DNA of 64,000 nucleotides from Micromonospora sp. NBC_01699 (GTDB taxonomy: Bacteria > Actinomycetota > Actinomycetes > Mycobacteriales > Micromonosporaceae): NCBI RefSeq assembly GCF_036250065.1, contig NZ_CP109199.1, positions 5,084,001 through 5,148,000 of the forward strand, read 5' to 3'. Positions 1 to 9,183 of the stretch are shown piece after piece (positions within the stretch are counted from its first letter, which is position 1; each line of letters opens with the position of its first letter). Position numbers and translations under genes: made by a program. The notes under the pieces are model-generated. The model was not told the DNA's origin. It saw nothing but the letters and a program-made list of their open reading frames with translations, and searched no databases.

Positions 1-1
1 C

Positions 2-793
2 CGTGGCGACCACGTGACCGTGATCGGCAACAGCGAGCTCGCCGGTCACGTCCGTGACCTCGCGCTGCGCGGTGAAAAGACGAGGTCCGAGGTGGACCAG
101 ATCCTCAGCGACCTGACACATCAACTGCCGGTTCAGCTGTCCCTGGACCAGGAGGCGTCCCGAACCACCGGGGTGCCGCTCCTGACGGCCAACCACCCGT
201 TGGTACGGGCGGCGTTGGACGTACCAGGGCACCGGCAGACCAGATTCTCCGCGATCACGATGCCGGCGCACCGCGCCGGGGTGGCCCCGGGCACCTATCT
301 CGTCCATCTCTGCATCGCCAACTGGAGCGGTGTCAGGCCACTGCATGAGGTATGGACCGCCACCGTTGACGCCCGGACCTTACAGGTCGCCCCAGACCTG
401 GGTGACCGGTTGATGGCGGCTGTGGCAGCCGGAAACCTGCAACCCGCATGGTTCGACGGGTCGATCGACCTACGGCCCGCGCTCGACGTGAGCAGTGACC
501 TGCTGGTCCGAAGGCATCTCCGGAGCCAGAACACGTTGGCCGCCGAGAACGAGGCGTTCCTCGCCTCACGACGACTCAGCGTGGAGCAGGTCCATCAACG
601 GCGGACACAGGCGCTGGAGTCACGCATCGCCACCCTGCGGACCCGTGGCAGGGAGCGCATGGTGCCGCTCTTCGAGGCCCAACAGCGTCGAGAGGACAAC
701 CGCCACGCGGGCCTCCTCCAGGACATATCGGCACGATCGACAGCCATGCTCAGTACTGAGGACCTGGCCGTCTGCGTAGTGGAGGTGCGGTAG
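2..793 (+). CDS. C-terminal part of an SNF2-like helicase (partial)
   Basis: The reading frame is open to the left edge, so this is the tail of a larger protein; the GTG at 14 is an internal codon as likely as a start. The tail has a segment with HPLVRAAL, a PGTYLVHL strand, and a long Arg/Glu-rich, probably coiled-coil C-terminus (about residues 185-250). I know this layout from the C-terminal regions of bacterial SNF2/DEAD-type helicases found in defence and repair loci, but no helicase motif lies inside the window, so the family call is by resemblance. The stop codon directly abuts the GTG start of the HelD-like gene, so the two are very probably co-translated. It could instead be the tail of another large ATPase. 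Confidence 0.45.
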   Translation, partial: RGDHVTVIGNSELAGHVRDLALRGEKTRSEVDQILSDLTHQLPVQLSLDQEASRTTGVPLLTANHPLVRAALDVPGHRQTRFSAITMPAHRAGVAPGTYLVHLCIANWSGVRPLHEVWTATVDARTLQVAPDLGDRLMAAVAAGNLQPAWFDGSIDLRPALDVSSDLLVRRHLRSQNTLAAENEAFLASRRLSVEQVHQRRTQALESRIATLRTRGRERMVPLFEAQQRREDNRHAGLLQDISARSTAMLSTEDLAVCVVEVR

Positions 794-3700
794 GTGGCCA
801 AGATCAGCGACGAGGAACTCGCCTACGAAATCGCCACCAACCGAAGCTACCTGCGGGCGTTGGAGCGGCGACTCGCCCGGAAGAACCCCGAAATCTCCGT
901 CACCGCGAACGAGCGCTACGTCGACAACGTCCCTCGGGGTGAACGGGCAAGCGTCGGCCCCCTCTACGGCCGAGTCGGCCTTGCCGGTCCGGACCGGGAT
1001 CTCGGAATCGCCTTCTACATCGGTACGCGGTACCTCAACAGCGCGGACTGGGACTATCCGGTCATCAACTGGGCCGCACGGACAGCGAGGGTGTTCTTCG
1101 ACCCGAACGCGACCCATGAACTAGACACAGATGTGGTGGTGCGCCGAACACTCACTGCGCGTGATGTAGAGGTGGTACACGGCTCCGACGACTGGGCGGT
1201 CGCGGTGCCGGCCGACCAGTCGCCTTTCAAGGCAGGGAAGCTGCGCGTTCCCCCGGCACCGCCGCGCCGGCAGGTCGGGCGCCCCACCGGCTCGACGTCG
1301 TCATCTGCCCGTACCGCCTCGTCGACAGACCGCCCCGCGGAGCAGGTGCCGAGAACCCGGCAGGCCACGGCACCCGGTCCGAGCACGCCAAGGATGGAAC
1401 CACCGTCACCGGTTGCCCCTAGAGCGCGTCGGGCCGCCGTGGCGAGAAGGGACACCGCAGTCCGACTGCCACTGCCGGACAAACCGGCGGACCTGGCAAC
1501 ATGGCAACCGGACGCACCGCTCGTCGTTGCTTTCTCGGAGGGCTTCCGGGCGGATCCCGAAGGTATCGCGGCCGTGCGCGCGGTCGACATGGTGCGGCAC
1601 TTGGCCCACGAACGACGGCGCGTGCTCATCGTGTCAGCATGGACTACCCCACTCCCGAAGATCGTCCGCAGGGTCCACAGCGCAGCAGCACTCGTCGGAC
1701 TGCCCGCTGCGGATATACCCAAGATCGTGACCATCGTGCAGGACACCGAGTGGCTGGTCGGGATCGCCGGATACCCCAGCTTCACGGACACCCGAGAGCC
1801 GGACGCCCTTGACGTCGGCCGGTACGTCAAGGAGATCGTGGAGCAGGCCGTACCGATCTGTCGCCGACGCCTGGGGTGGGCGCAACGCGACGTACACCTG
1901 TCGGCGAAGCTCGAGGTCACCTACGAGGTGATCCGAATGGGCGGAGTGCCCACCGAACCACTGAAGCTGGGTAGGTATTCCGCAGAATGGATCGCGACTC
2001 TACCGCCGTTCGGAGCCGCCTGGGGGCAACTACGCTACCTCGCACTGTTCGCCCAACTGGTCACCTCGATCAGAGGCCCCGACAGCCAAAGGCCCTACGG
2101 CCACGTCATCGTCCATGGCGAACATGATTTTTCCAGTCTGTCCTGCGCCGTACTACGAGCGAACAACCCCACCGCCCAGTGGACGGTCCTCACCGATCTG
2201 ACCAGCCCCGGATCACCGACCATCGACAGTCGCCGCACGGTCGGCATGGTTGAACGCCTCGGCGTCCCGGACAACCGCGGAGAAGTCGACGTGATCGCCG
2301 TCCACGGCGCCAGACTGATCAGACACACCGTCGCCCTGCCGATACCGAAAGCCGCTCCCGCCACGCCACCCGGAGTCCACGACCGGGCACCCGACCGCCG
2401 ACCCCAACCGGCCGACCACCGACACCGCTCCGCCTCAGCGGCCGTCGACCTTGAGAACGGCATGCGTGCCATCGACGCGGTCCGTTACGCGCTGCACGCG
2501 CCCCGAACGGAGGCGATGACCTCCGTGCTCGCCACTCTCCAACCCGACCAGTACCGCCTGGTGACCCAACCGCCGACAATGCCCTTGATCATCCAGGGAC
2601 ACCCGGGTACCGGGAAGACGATCATCGCGGTGCACCGTGCGGGCTATCTGGTCAACGAGGAGACGACAAAGAAGGGCCAGATCCCACGGGTGCTCCTGCT
2701 TGGACCCACCGAACAGTACGTTCGCCATGTGTCACGGACGGTCAGGGAACTCGACCCGACCGGAGCCGTAACGGTCAAGTCACTTCCCGAATGGCTCGCC
2801 GAACTCGCCGGTCTGGGCACCACCACGGTACAGCCCGGTGAGGGGACGGCGGAGGACGTCGGCGGCTTCGTCGTGGCCTTGGCAAAACACGCGGTACTGG
2901 AGAGCCAGGACCGACCGGAATGGAAGGCGAGCCGTCTGACCGACATGGTCAAGATGACCTACGAGGCCATCCGCAGCAGCAACGACCCACACAGACGACC
3001 ACCAACCAGCCAGGCGGAGCAGCGGTGGATCGAGGCGCTCCCACCGTTCCCGAAGGCATGGGGGAAACGTCGCTACCTCCCTCTCTTCGCGCAACTGGGC
3101 ACGCTGCTCAGCGACAAACGGTCCAGGTACGAACACATCGTCGTCGACGAGGCCCAGGATGTCTCGGAACTCGAATGGAAGATCATCCAGGCCCACAACG
3201 CCAACGGACGATGGACAATCGTCGGCGATCTGAACCAACGCCGCCGGTTGGACATCAGCCACCTCGACTGGCACGAACTGGCGGAGCGACTTCACATACT
3301 TCCCGATGCCCAGCTGTTCCAACCCGAGGTCGTGGAACGGGGATACCGCTCCACCCAACCAATTCTCGACTTCGCCAACCGCCTTCTGCCACCCAACGAG
3401 AACCAACCCTGTTCACTCCAGACCGACGGGCCGGAACCGTCCGTCATCCGAGCCAGCACACCTGGCAAGCGCGACCTTCGGGCCGTCGGTGAGGCGGGCA
3501 GACTGTTGAACTCGTACCCCGGCGGAACGGCAGCGATCATCACCACCGATCCGGACGCCATCGACAAACTGCTTCTCGGCAACGGGTGGCGACGAACAGA
3601 CACGGCAGCGGGTGCGGGCGACTGGACCAGGGAGGGACGTCGGCTGGCCGTCCGCACGCCCGACTCGGCAAGGGGTGTCGAGTTCGACGGGGTCGTGGTC

Positions 3701-3829
3701 GTGGAGCCGCGCTACTTCGTGCGACAGGAGGAATTCGCCGGGACCCTGTACACGAGCCTGACCCGGGCAAACCGGGAGCTTGTCGTGGTGCACAGCAAGC
3801 CACTGCCTGAACCGCTCACACAACGCTGA
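794..3829 (+). CDS. HelD/UvrD-like superfamily 1 helicase with an extra degenerate ATPase lobe
   Basis: The 1011-residue protein starts with a short coiled coil (about 5-30) and a HelD-like N-terminal region (about 55-105, with VINWAARTARVFF, like the 'DWRAP' segment of HelD). A Pro/Ala/Arg-rich linker follows (about 150-235). The active ATPase is in the C-terminal half: Walker A QGHPGTGKT (601-609), Walker B VVDEAQD (783-789), a GDLNQR motif near 811, YRSTQPI near 851, and a final LYTSLTRANRELVVVHS. Residues about 242-475 repeat the layout of 597-820 without the catalytic residues (FSEGFRADPEG in place of Walker A, VHGEHDFSSL in place of the Walker B block). HelD proteins recycle RNA polymerase; relatives also occur in defence islands. 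The GTG start abuts the upstream stop. The role here is unknown. Confidence 0.8.
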   Translation: MAKISDEELAYEIATNRSYLRALERRLARKNPEISVTANERYVDNVPRGERASVGPLYGRVGLAGPDRDLGIAFYIGTRYLNSADWDYPVINWAARTARVFFDPNATHELDTDVVVRRTLTARDVEVVHGSDDWAVAVPADQSPFKAGKLRVPPAPPRRQVGRPTGSTSSSARTASSTDRPAEQVPRTRQATAPGPSTPRMEPPSPVAPRARRAAVARRDTAVRLPLPDKPADLATWQPDAPLVVAFSEGFRADPEGIAAVRAVDMVRHLAHERRRVLIVSAWTTPLPKIVRRVHSAAALVGLPAADIPKIVTIVQDTEWLVGIAGYPSFTDTREPDALDVGRYVKEIVEQAVPICRRRLGWAQRDVHLSAKLEVTYEVIRMGGVPTEPLKLGRYSAEWIATLPPFGAAWGQLRYLALFAQLVTSIRGPDSQRPYGHVIVHGEHDFSSLSCAVLRANNPTAQWTVLTDLTSPGSPTIDSRRTVGMVERLGVPDNRGEVDVIAVHGARLIRHTVALPIPKAAPATPPGVHDRAPDRRPQPADHRHRSASAAVDLENGMRAIDAVRYALHAPRTEAMTSVLATLQPDQYRLVTQPPTMPLIIQGHPGTGKTIIAVHRAGYLVNEETTKKGQIPRVLLLGPTEQYVRHVSRTVRELDPTGAVTVKSLPEWLAELAGLGTTTVQPGEGTAEDVGGFVVALAKHAVLESQDRPEWKASRLTDMVKMTYEAIRSSNDPHRRPPTSQAEQRWIEALPPFPKAWGKRRYLPLFAQLGTLLSDKRSRYEHIVVDEAQDVSELEWKIIQAHNANGRWTIVGDLNQRRRLDISHLDWHELAERLHILPDAQLFQPEVVERGYRSTQPILDFANRLLPPNENQPCSLQTDGPEPSVIRASTPGKRDLRAVGEAGRLLNSYPGGTAAIITTDPDAIDKLLLGNGWRRTDTAAGAGDWTREGRRLAVRTPDSARGVEFDGVVVVEPRYFVRQEEFAGTLYTSLTRANRELVVVHSKPLPEPLTQR

Positions 3830-3990
3830 CCGCCAACTTGCTGGTCTCCAGACGAAGTCTCTAGAAGATGTAGCGTGCTGTCGGGCTGAGCTTCCCCTGA
3901 CGACGAGGAGGGCTGATTAGCAGGTCAGAGCCTGCTTACGGGGGTGACCGATTCGATCTGCCCGACGACAGCTGTTAGCGAAGCATCGAC

Positions 3991-5484
3991 ATGGGGAGGG
4001 TCCTGATGCAGTACGCGCCGGAGTTGGACGGCCCTGACCTGCTCGGCTGGTGGCTCCGGCAGCCGGACCGGCGAGGCCGCCTGCGGACACGGCGCCCGCA
4101 GGCACCAGAGCCCGTGGGCATACGGTTCGCCTTCTACGGGCGGATGTCGACCCGAGAGTTCCAGGATCGGCTGTCGTCGGCGCGGTGGCAGCGCGACTTC
4201 GCCGAGGAGGTGATCGACGGGCGAGGAGTGATCGTGGCCGACTTCTTCGACGTCGGTTTTTCCCGGCAGGTGCCCTGGCCACGTCGCCCGCAAGCCGCGC
4301 GGTTGCTGGTAGCCTTGGCCGATCCTGGCCGCGGGTTCGACGCGGTGGTAGTGGGAGAGTTCGAGCGGGCCTTCTACGGCAACCAGTTCCGGGACCTCGC
4401 GCCGTTGTTCAAGCTGTACGGCGTGCAGCTGTGGCTCCCCGAGCTCAACGGCCCGGTCGACGCCGGCGACGAACTGCACCTGTCACTACTGGCCCTGCTC
4501 GGCGTGCACTCCAGGCGGGAGGTCCAGCGTTCGCGGTTTCGGGCGAAGGCAGCCATGTGCGCCCAGGTGATCGAGCAAGGCCGTCATCTCGGCGGTCGGC
4601 CGCCGTACGGATACCGCCTCGTCGCGGCAGGACCGCACCCGAACCCCGCCCACGCCAAGTGGGGACGCGTGGCCCACCGACTGGAACCCGACCCATCCAC
4701 CGCGCCGCACGTACAGTGGATGTTCGCCCAACGCCTCACCGGGCGCAGCGTCGCCGGAATCGCCCGCGACCTCAACCAACGGCACGTCCCATGCCCGTCC
4801 AGCGTCGACCCCGGCCGCAACCCCCACCGCAGCGGCGCGGGATGGACCCTGCGCACCGTGGCGTCGATCCTGGCCAACCCTCGCTACACCGGCCGGCAAG
4901 TCTGGAACCGGCAGCACACCGACCGCGGACCGCTCGACACCGCCGATGATCTGCTCGGTCAATCGGAGGTACGCCGCTGGAACCTGATGCAACAGTGGGT
5001 CATCTCCCGGGACATCGCCCATCCGCCACTGGTCAACGAACACGACTTCGTCGCCGCCCAACAAGCCAACGCCCGGCCTACACCGGCCGACGACGAAAGC
5101 GGACGCTACCTGCTGACCGGACTGATCCGCTGCCAGGAATGCGGCCGGATCCTCGACGCACACTGGGTCAACAAGCACGCCGCCTACCGCTGCCGCCACG
5201 GCCATCGCAACGCAACGGCAGATGGGATAGCCCGGCCGCGCAACGTCTACATCAACGAAGCCAAAGCGATCAAACAAGTTGCCCATTGGCTCGGCATCCC
5301 GGCCGCCGACCCCAACGCTGTCGTAGCCGCGCTACTCGAACATGATGTCCACGTCACCTGCGCCATCGGCGGAACGCTGACCATCACCGAGAACCTCACC
5401 TGGGCGCGATACACCGATCACCCGCCGTCCCGCACCAGCGCCGAGCGGAAGAGACCTCCACCGAGCCACCCTCAGCGGCCGTGA
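3991..5484 (+). CDS. Large serine recombinase (integrase/resolvase family)
   Basis: This 497-residue protein has the order expected of a large serine recombinase. A resolvase-like catalytic domain carries YGRMSTRE with the probable nucleophile Ser53. A 'recombinase' domain follows (from about 190, GGRPPYGYRL), with the conserved ILANPRYTG near 295. A zinc ribbon comes next (CQECG...CRHG, near 385-405), and the tail is short and basic. Such enzymes cut and join DNA at att sites to integrate or excise elements. Its start is 161 bases after the helicase gene, in a stretch where I see no gene. No phage or conjugation genes and no recognisable att repeats are visible, so it may mark the edge of an integrated island or be a lone remnant. 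The 3' end overlaps the convergent HAD gene by 13 bases. Confidence 0.88.
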   Translation: MGRVLMQYAPELDGPDLLGWWLRQPDRRGRLRTRRPQAPEPVGIRFAFYGRMSTREFQDRLSSARWQRDFAEEVIDGRGVIVADFFDVGFSRQVPWPRRPQAARLLVALADPGRGFDAVVVGEFERAFYGNQFRDLAPLFKLYGVQLWLPELNGPVDAGDELHLSLLALLGVHSRREVQRSRFRAKAAMCAQVIEQGRHLGGRPPYGYRLVAAGPHPNPAHAKWGRVAHRLEPDPSTAPHVQWMFAQRLTGRSVAGIARDLNQRHVPCPSSVDPGRNPHRSGAGWTLRTVASILANPRYTGRQVWNRQHTDRGPLDTADDLLGQSEVRRWNLMQQWVISRDIAHPPLVNEHDFVAAQQANARPTPADDESGRYLLTGLIRCQECGRILDAHWVNKHAAYRCRHGHRNATADGIARPRNVYINEAKAIKQVAHWLGIPAADPNAVVAALLEHDVHVTCAIGGTLTITENLTWARYTDHPPSRTSAERKRPPPSHPQRP

Positions 5485-5978
5485 AGACCACCCGTGGGGG
5501 TTGCCGTGTCCGAGACTTCCTCGTTCAGCCATCGCGCGACGGCTTGGTAGTCCGCGTCGGTGAGGCCGCAGCGTGGATCCACGCGGTGCAGGAGCGCGGG
5601 AGCGCTGTGGTTCGCTGCTACCCACGTCCGGTCGGCGTCGGTGATCTCGTCGTCCACCCAGGCGAACCGGCGTCCTGCGGCCCACTCGACGAGGCAGCGC
5701 GTTTTCCAGTGCAGTCGACCGCCGTCGTCTTCGTCGTCTGGCCAGTCGACAACCGAGAGCTGGGGTAGGCCGAGCCGTGGTGCGAGCACCTCGTTCGCCT
5801 CGGCCATCCAGGTCGTGGCCCACACGAGATCACAAGGCAACGCGGCAAGCCGACGACCGTGTTCGGCGTCGAGACCGGCCAACAGAGGGTTGGCATCATC
5901 GCCCATCGGGCCCGCGGCGCTGGCGAAGGGCAGAAGCGTCCCGTCCACGTCGAGGAACAGCAGCGGACGATCAGTCAC
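5472..5978 (-). CDS. HAD-like hydrolase family protein
   Basis: The 168-residue protein opens with FLDVDGTLLPF, the DxDGT motif I of the HAD superfamily; Asp10 would be the nucleophile and Asp12 the general acid. A later WVDDEITDAD segment fits the acidic metal-binding motif IV. HAD enzymes of this size usually remove phosphate from small molecules; the substrate cannot be told. The GTG start overlaps the stop of the upstream gene in a GTGA arrangement, so it is the last gene of a three-gene minus-strand operon (7265 to 5472). Confidence 0.75.
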   Translation of the reverse strand: MTDRPLLFLDVDGTLLPFASAAGPMGDDANPLLAGLDAEHGRRLAALPCDLVWATTWMAEANEVLAPRLGLPQLSVVDWPDDEDDGGRLHWKTRCLVEWAAGRRFAWVDDEITDADRTWVAANHSAPALLHRVDPRCGLTDADYQAVARWLNEEVSDTATPTGGLHGR

Positions 5979-6307
5979 CGCGCAGCGCCGATCCCGTGCT
6001 CGGCCAGGCGGCGTACGCCCGCCTCACCGAAGTCCACATCCGGCCAGAGCTGGTGCGCTACCCAGTCCAGCCACTCGCGCGGCGGCTCATCGGCCCGGAA
6101 GTAGGCAATCCTCTCCCCCTCGTCCATGGGCGCGGATTCCCACCAGTGCCACCACACCATCAGATGCCACTCGCCGTCACCCATGCGCCAGCCGATGCTG
6201 TACCGCTCGATCTGCGGGTACGCCGTCCACGGCGGCAGGACCCGCCCATGGGCGTCAAGCTGTTCTCGTACGGCGGTGTCGAGGAGCTCGCGGGTGCGGT
6301 CGTCCAC
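5975..6307 (-). CDS. Hypothetical protein, 110 residues, Trp-rich
   Basis: I do not recognise this protein. It is small, soluble and acidic, with a Trp-rich core (GEWHLMVWWHWWES) and no signal peptide or membrane segment. It starts with GTG, lies 13 bases after the upstream gene and overlaps the HAD gene by 4 bases, so it is translated with its neighbours. Its reality rests on this tight spacing and on good actinobacterial codon use. Confidence 0.6.
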   Translation of the reverse strand: MDDRTRELLDTAVREQLDAHGRVLPPWTAYPQIERYSIGWRMGDGEWHLMVWWHWWESAPMDEGERIAYFRADEPPREWLDWVAHQLWPDVDFGEAGVRRLAEHGIGAAR

Positions 6308-6320
6308 TGTTCGGCGCTCC

Positions 6321-7265
6321 TCAGCTCAGCTCTATGACGGGCCGGGTCAGGATCTCGTCGGCGTACCCGTCGTCAGAGGCGAGCCACTGGCCGAACTCCT
6401 TGTCGCAGTAGGCGGTCGCGAGGGTGAGCCAGCCCAGGAAGAATCCGCTGCCTCCACAGGTGGTGCTGCCGCCATCGCCGCCGCACACGATGGTGCGCTC
6501 GGTGGTCGTCTCATGCTTGTAGGGATCCTGCCCGATCGCCAAGCCCCATAGGTTCTTCTGCCTGTGCGGGCCGGTCTTGTAGTCGAACGGGTAACCGTCG
6601 TTGGGGCAGTCATCGCCCCAGCGGAACAGGGTTGCCGCACCGGCTCCACACGCCCACTCCCACTCATCCGCAGTGGTCGTCCGCAAGCCGATGCTCGCGA
6701 GCCCGGACATACCCTCGTCGAAGGAGACCTCCCTGGTCGCTCGGGCCCGCACCACCTGCCCGGCCTGGTCGAACTCGACCCTCAGCCCACCAGCAGATCG
6801 GAATGTGCTCACCCCGCCGAGCCGATCCCCTCTCGACGCGAGCAGTTCGAGTACCCGAGGGTCGTCCGGCGCCAGCGGAACCTCGCACGGGTCGAACGCT
6901 TCCACCGCGACCAGCATCGCCGGCATCTCGACCCTGCGTACCGGCGAAGTCATCGCGTCGACGTACTCGACCAGCGGAGGAAGACCAAATTCGCTGGCGC
7001 TGTCGGCGTAGCTGACGGCCTGGTGCGAAACGGGCTGGAACCGGGCCGCGTCGTAGCCGAGCGCCGGCCGTCCGCCGGGCACGAGAGCGAACCGCATCCC
7101 GTCACGGTCGAACAGCGCCACCCGGTGCGACCGCCCCACGTACGCCGTGCTCTTCAGGCCCACCACAGTCAGGTCGTGTCGATCGGCGATTTCCTGGGCC
7201 AGCCGGCCGGCAGCGCCGTCAGACAGATCGTTCCACTGATCGAAGCTGAGATCCGCGTACGGCAT
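6321..7265 (-). CDS. Hypothetical protein with a formylglycine-generating-enzyme-like segment
   Basis: I chose the ATG at 7265 (MPYADLSF) because the frame upstream of it has poor coding character. The 314-residue product has no signal peptide. In the second half TTTADEWEWACG followed by FRWGDDCPND resembles the 'T-E-EWE-A ... WGD' signature of the FGE/SUMF1 fold, and a Cys/Gly-rich stretch (CGGDGGSTTCGGSGFF) follows. The N-terminal half matches nothing I know. It is probably not an active formylglycine enzyme, since the Cys pattern of FGE is not visible. It leads the three-gene operon ending at 5472. Confidence 0.6.
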   Translation of the reverse strand: MPYADLSFDQWNDLSDGAAGRLAQEIADRHDLTVVGLKSTAYVGRSHRVALFDRDGMRFALVPGGRPALGYDAARFQPVSHQAVSYADSASEFGLPPLVEYVDAMTSPVRRVEMPAMLVAVEAFDPCEVPLAPDDPRVLELLASRGDRLGGVSTFRSAGGLRVEFDQAGQVVRARATREVSFDEGMSGLASIGLRTTTADEWEWACGAGAATLFRWGDDCPNDGYPFDYKTGPHRQKNLWGLAIGQDPYKHETTTERTIVCGGDGGSTTCGGSGFFLGWLTLATAYCDKEFGQWLASDDGYADEILTRPVIELS

Positions 7266-7329
7266 CGCGCAAGGATAGAGCCCAAGGCACCGATCACACA
7301 GCGAGCCGGCCTCAACACCTGAACCACCA

Positions 7330-7495
7330 GACGGCACCAACCGCGCCCACCTGACCACCCTCCGCCACCGTCTGCTGCACACCCCCGCCCGGCTGACACG
7401 CCACGCCCTGCACACTGACCCTGCGGCCCGCACTCGGCCACGACATACTCGCCGAAGTCATCACACGGCTGCGTCGCCTGCCACTACCGGCCTGA
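7330..7495 (+). pseudogene. Transposase C-terminal remnant (IS1380-like)
   Basis: The 432-base gap between the divergent genes at 7265 and 7698 contains this remnant and, after it, nothing I can identify. Two frames joined by one frameshift read like the C-terminus of an IS1380-type transposase: first LRHRLLHTPARLTRHA, then LTLRPALGHDILAEVITR and a stop. The shift lies near 7420. No terminal inverted repeats are visible. The call rests on remembered family features and is tentative. Confidence 0.4.
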
Positions 7496-7697
7496 CCACC
7501 GCCGCCCTGCCGGCCCGGAGCCACCCCGGAGACACCACCCACCCGGGGCGAACACCTTGGCTATCGGCATATCCACCCACGGCAAGCAACTACCCGCATC
7601 GCGGCCTCCCGAACCGGTCGCGACTACGATGCCACGGCGGACCGACGCACCCGCAGTCCAGACCAACTGACGCCTTCGCCTTCCGCAGGAGTTCGAA

Positions 7698-8633
7698 TTG
7701 AGCGACCTCAAGCTCTTCCGCATCGACAGCGGTGTGGCCGCGGAGTTGACGAACAGCGCCATGGTGCTGGAGAGGCACCTGCAGACGTTGCTCGAGCGAA
7801 ACATGGAGACGTTGTTCGGCGTGCGCTTTCTGGCCTCGGAGTACTCCACGGGAGCCCGCCACGGCGGTCGCGTCGACTCGCTGGGCATCGACGAAAACGG
7901 CTCGCCAGTGAACTTTGAGTACAAGAGGTCACGCGACGAAAACGTCATCAATCAGGGACTGTTCTACCTGGACTGGCTGTTGGACCATCAAGGCGAGTTC
8001 GCACTACTTGTACAGCGACGACTGGGGGCGGCGTCCGCAGCCGAGATCGATTGGAGCAACCCACGGCTCGTCTGCGTGGCGCAGGACTTCACCCGCTACG
8101 ACGAGCATGCGGTGCAGCAGATCAACCGAGCGATCGAACTCGTGCGATACCGCGACTACGGTGGCCAATTGCTCGCGCTGGAACTCGTGACAGCGGTGGC
8201 CGGCAAGCCGTTGCGTCAACCGAGTGAGCGGACTCAGGCTGCCAGCGACAACCGCACACGATCGGGACCAACCCAGGACAAGACAGTAAGCCAATACCTG
8301 GAGAAGGCACCAGAGTCCCTCGCGAACCTCTTCGCCGACCTCGACGCCACGCTCAACGCGTTCGGAGACGACGTGCAGCGCATCACCCGCAAGAACTACT
8401 TCGCCTACCGGCGGCTGCGCAACTTCGCGTGCGTCGAGGTCCATCCGCGCGACCACTGCCTACTCGTGTACGCCAAGGTAGACCCCAGTACCGTCGCGCT
8501 TGAAGACGGCTTCACCCGTGACGTTCGCTCCATCGGTCACTTCGGCACGGGCGACCTAGAGATCCGCATCCGCGACCAAGCGGACCTCGAACGCGCCAGC
8601 GACCTGCTCCTGCACAGTTACCAGGACAACTGA
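7698..8633 (+). CDS. PD-(D/E)XK nuclease-like protein with DUF5655 domain
   Basis: Translation probably starts at the TTG at 7698, which has an AGGAG ribosome site about six bases upstream. In the 311-residue product the first half carries GGRVDSLGIDENG and then NFEYKRS, which gives the D60...E74-x-K76 pattern of PD-(D/E)XK nucleases, followed by INQGLFYLDWL, where Gln86 is in the usual helix position. The C-terminal third (from about 190) looks like DUF5655, with RITRKNYFAYRR and a final DLERASDLL helix. Proteins of this type are predicted DNA-acting enzymes or DNA-end sensors with no firmly known role. The gene stands alone and a perfect hairpin lies about 100 bases downstream. Confidence 0.75.
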   Translation: MSDLKLFRIDSGVAAELTNSAMVLERHLQTLLERNMETLFGVRFLASEYSTGARHGGRVDSLGIDENGSPVNFEYKRSRDENVINQGLFYLDWLLDHQGEFALLVQRRLGAASAAEIDWSNPRLVCVAQDFTRYDEHAVQQINRAIELVRYRDYGGQLLALELVTAVAGKPLRQPSERTQAASDNRTRSGPTQDKTVSQYLEKAPESLANLFADLDATLNAFGDDVQRITRKNYFAYRRLRNFACVEVHPRDHCLLVYAKVDPSTVALEDGFTRDVRSIGHFGTGDLEIRIRDQADLERASDLLLHSYQDN

Positions 8634-8736
8634 ACCATCCGGGCCCGGCTTGAACCCGGGCACCGCGCACGCCCACAACCACATGGACACCTGTTGAATT
8701 GATGCGCGTGATGGGTGCCGACGTCGCGGGATCACG

Positions 8737-8767
8737 CATGGCTGGCCCGCGTCGCGGGCCAGCCATG
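8737..8767. terminator. Perfect 14-bp hairpin, probable bidirectional terminator
   Basis: Bases 8737-8750 are the exact reverse complement of 8754-8767, with a 3-base loop (GTC). It lies between two convergent genes, the DUF5655 gene and the minus-strand gene ending at 8827. There is no clear U tract, as is common for actinobacterial terminators. Confidence 0.7.
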
Positions 8768-8826
8768 TTTAGTTCTGCGTTCGGTTCGGTGGCCATTGGA
8801 AGCCGAGCTGTTGTGCGGCTTCCTGG

Positions 8827-9183
8827 CTACCGCCGGCTAGCGGCGTCGAAGGTGAACGCCGGCAGGGAGAGGTCGGAGGTGTCCGGGTTGCGCCAGCCGC
8901 GCCACACAACCTCGTCGCCGCATCGCTGGATCGTGACGTAGAGCGCGCCGCAGCAGCCCTCGGTGCAGTCGGCCTCGGCCAGCCGCACCTCGTGCGGCTC
9001 GACGCCGGCGTGGAGCCGATGGTCGAGACCAAGCAGGTACTCGGGCGGCTCGGCGGGGCCGGCGGTGAACGCCTCCACAACGATAGGTCGGTCGTCGATG
9101 AAGATCCTCGTCTCGACGGTGCCGGAATACTCAGGGTCGGCTACCGCGACCCGGATCGAGACTCGGTTGGTCGCTTTGTCCAC
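8827..9183 (-). CDS. Hypothetical protein, 118 residues
   Basis: I do not recognise this protein. The GTG at 9183 (VDKATNRVSI) is the likely start because the frame further upstream has poor coding character. The product looks like a small beta-rich soluble protein with a Cys cluster (DCTEGCCGALYVTIQRC) that could bind metal. There is no signal peptide. The 236 bases upstream, up to the AfsR-like gene, show nothing I can name. Confidence 0.5.
   Translation of the reverse strand: MDKATNRVSIRVAVADPEYSGTVETRIFIDDRPIVVEAFTAGPAEPPEYLLGLDHRLHAGVEPHEVRLAEADCTEGCCGALYVTIQRCGDEVVWRGWRNPDTSDLSLPAFTFDAASRR

Noticed and set aside
3830-3990. Attachment site for the serine recombinase
   Set aside because: I looked for a short repeat or core matching elsewhere in the window and found none I could support.
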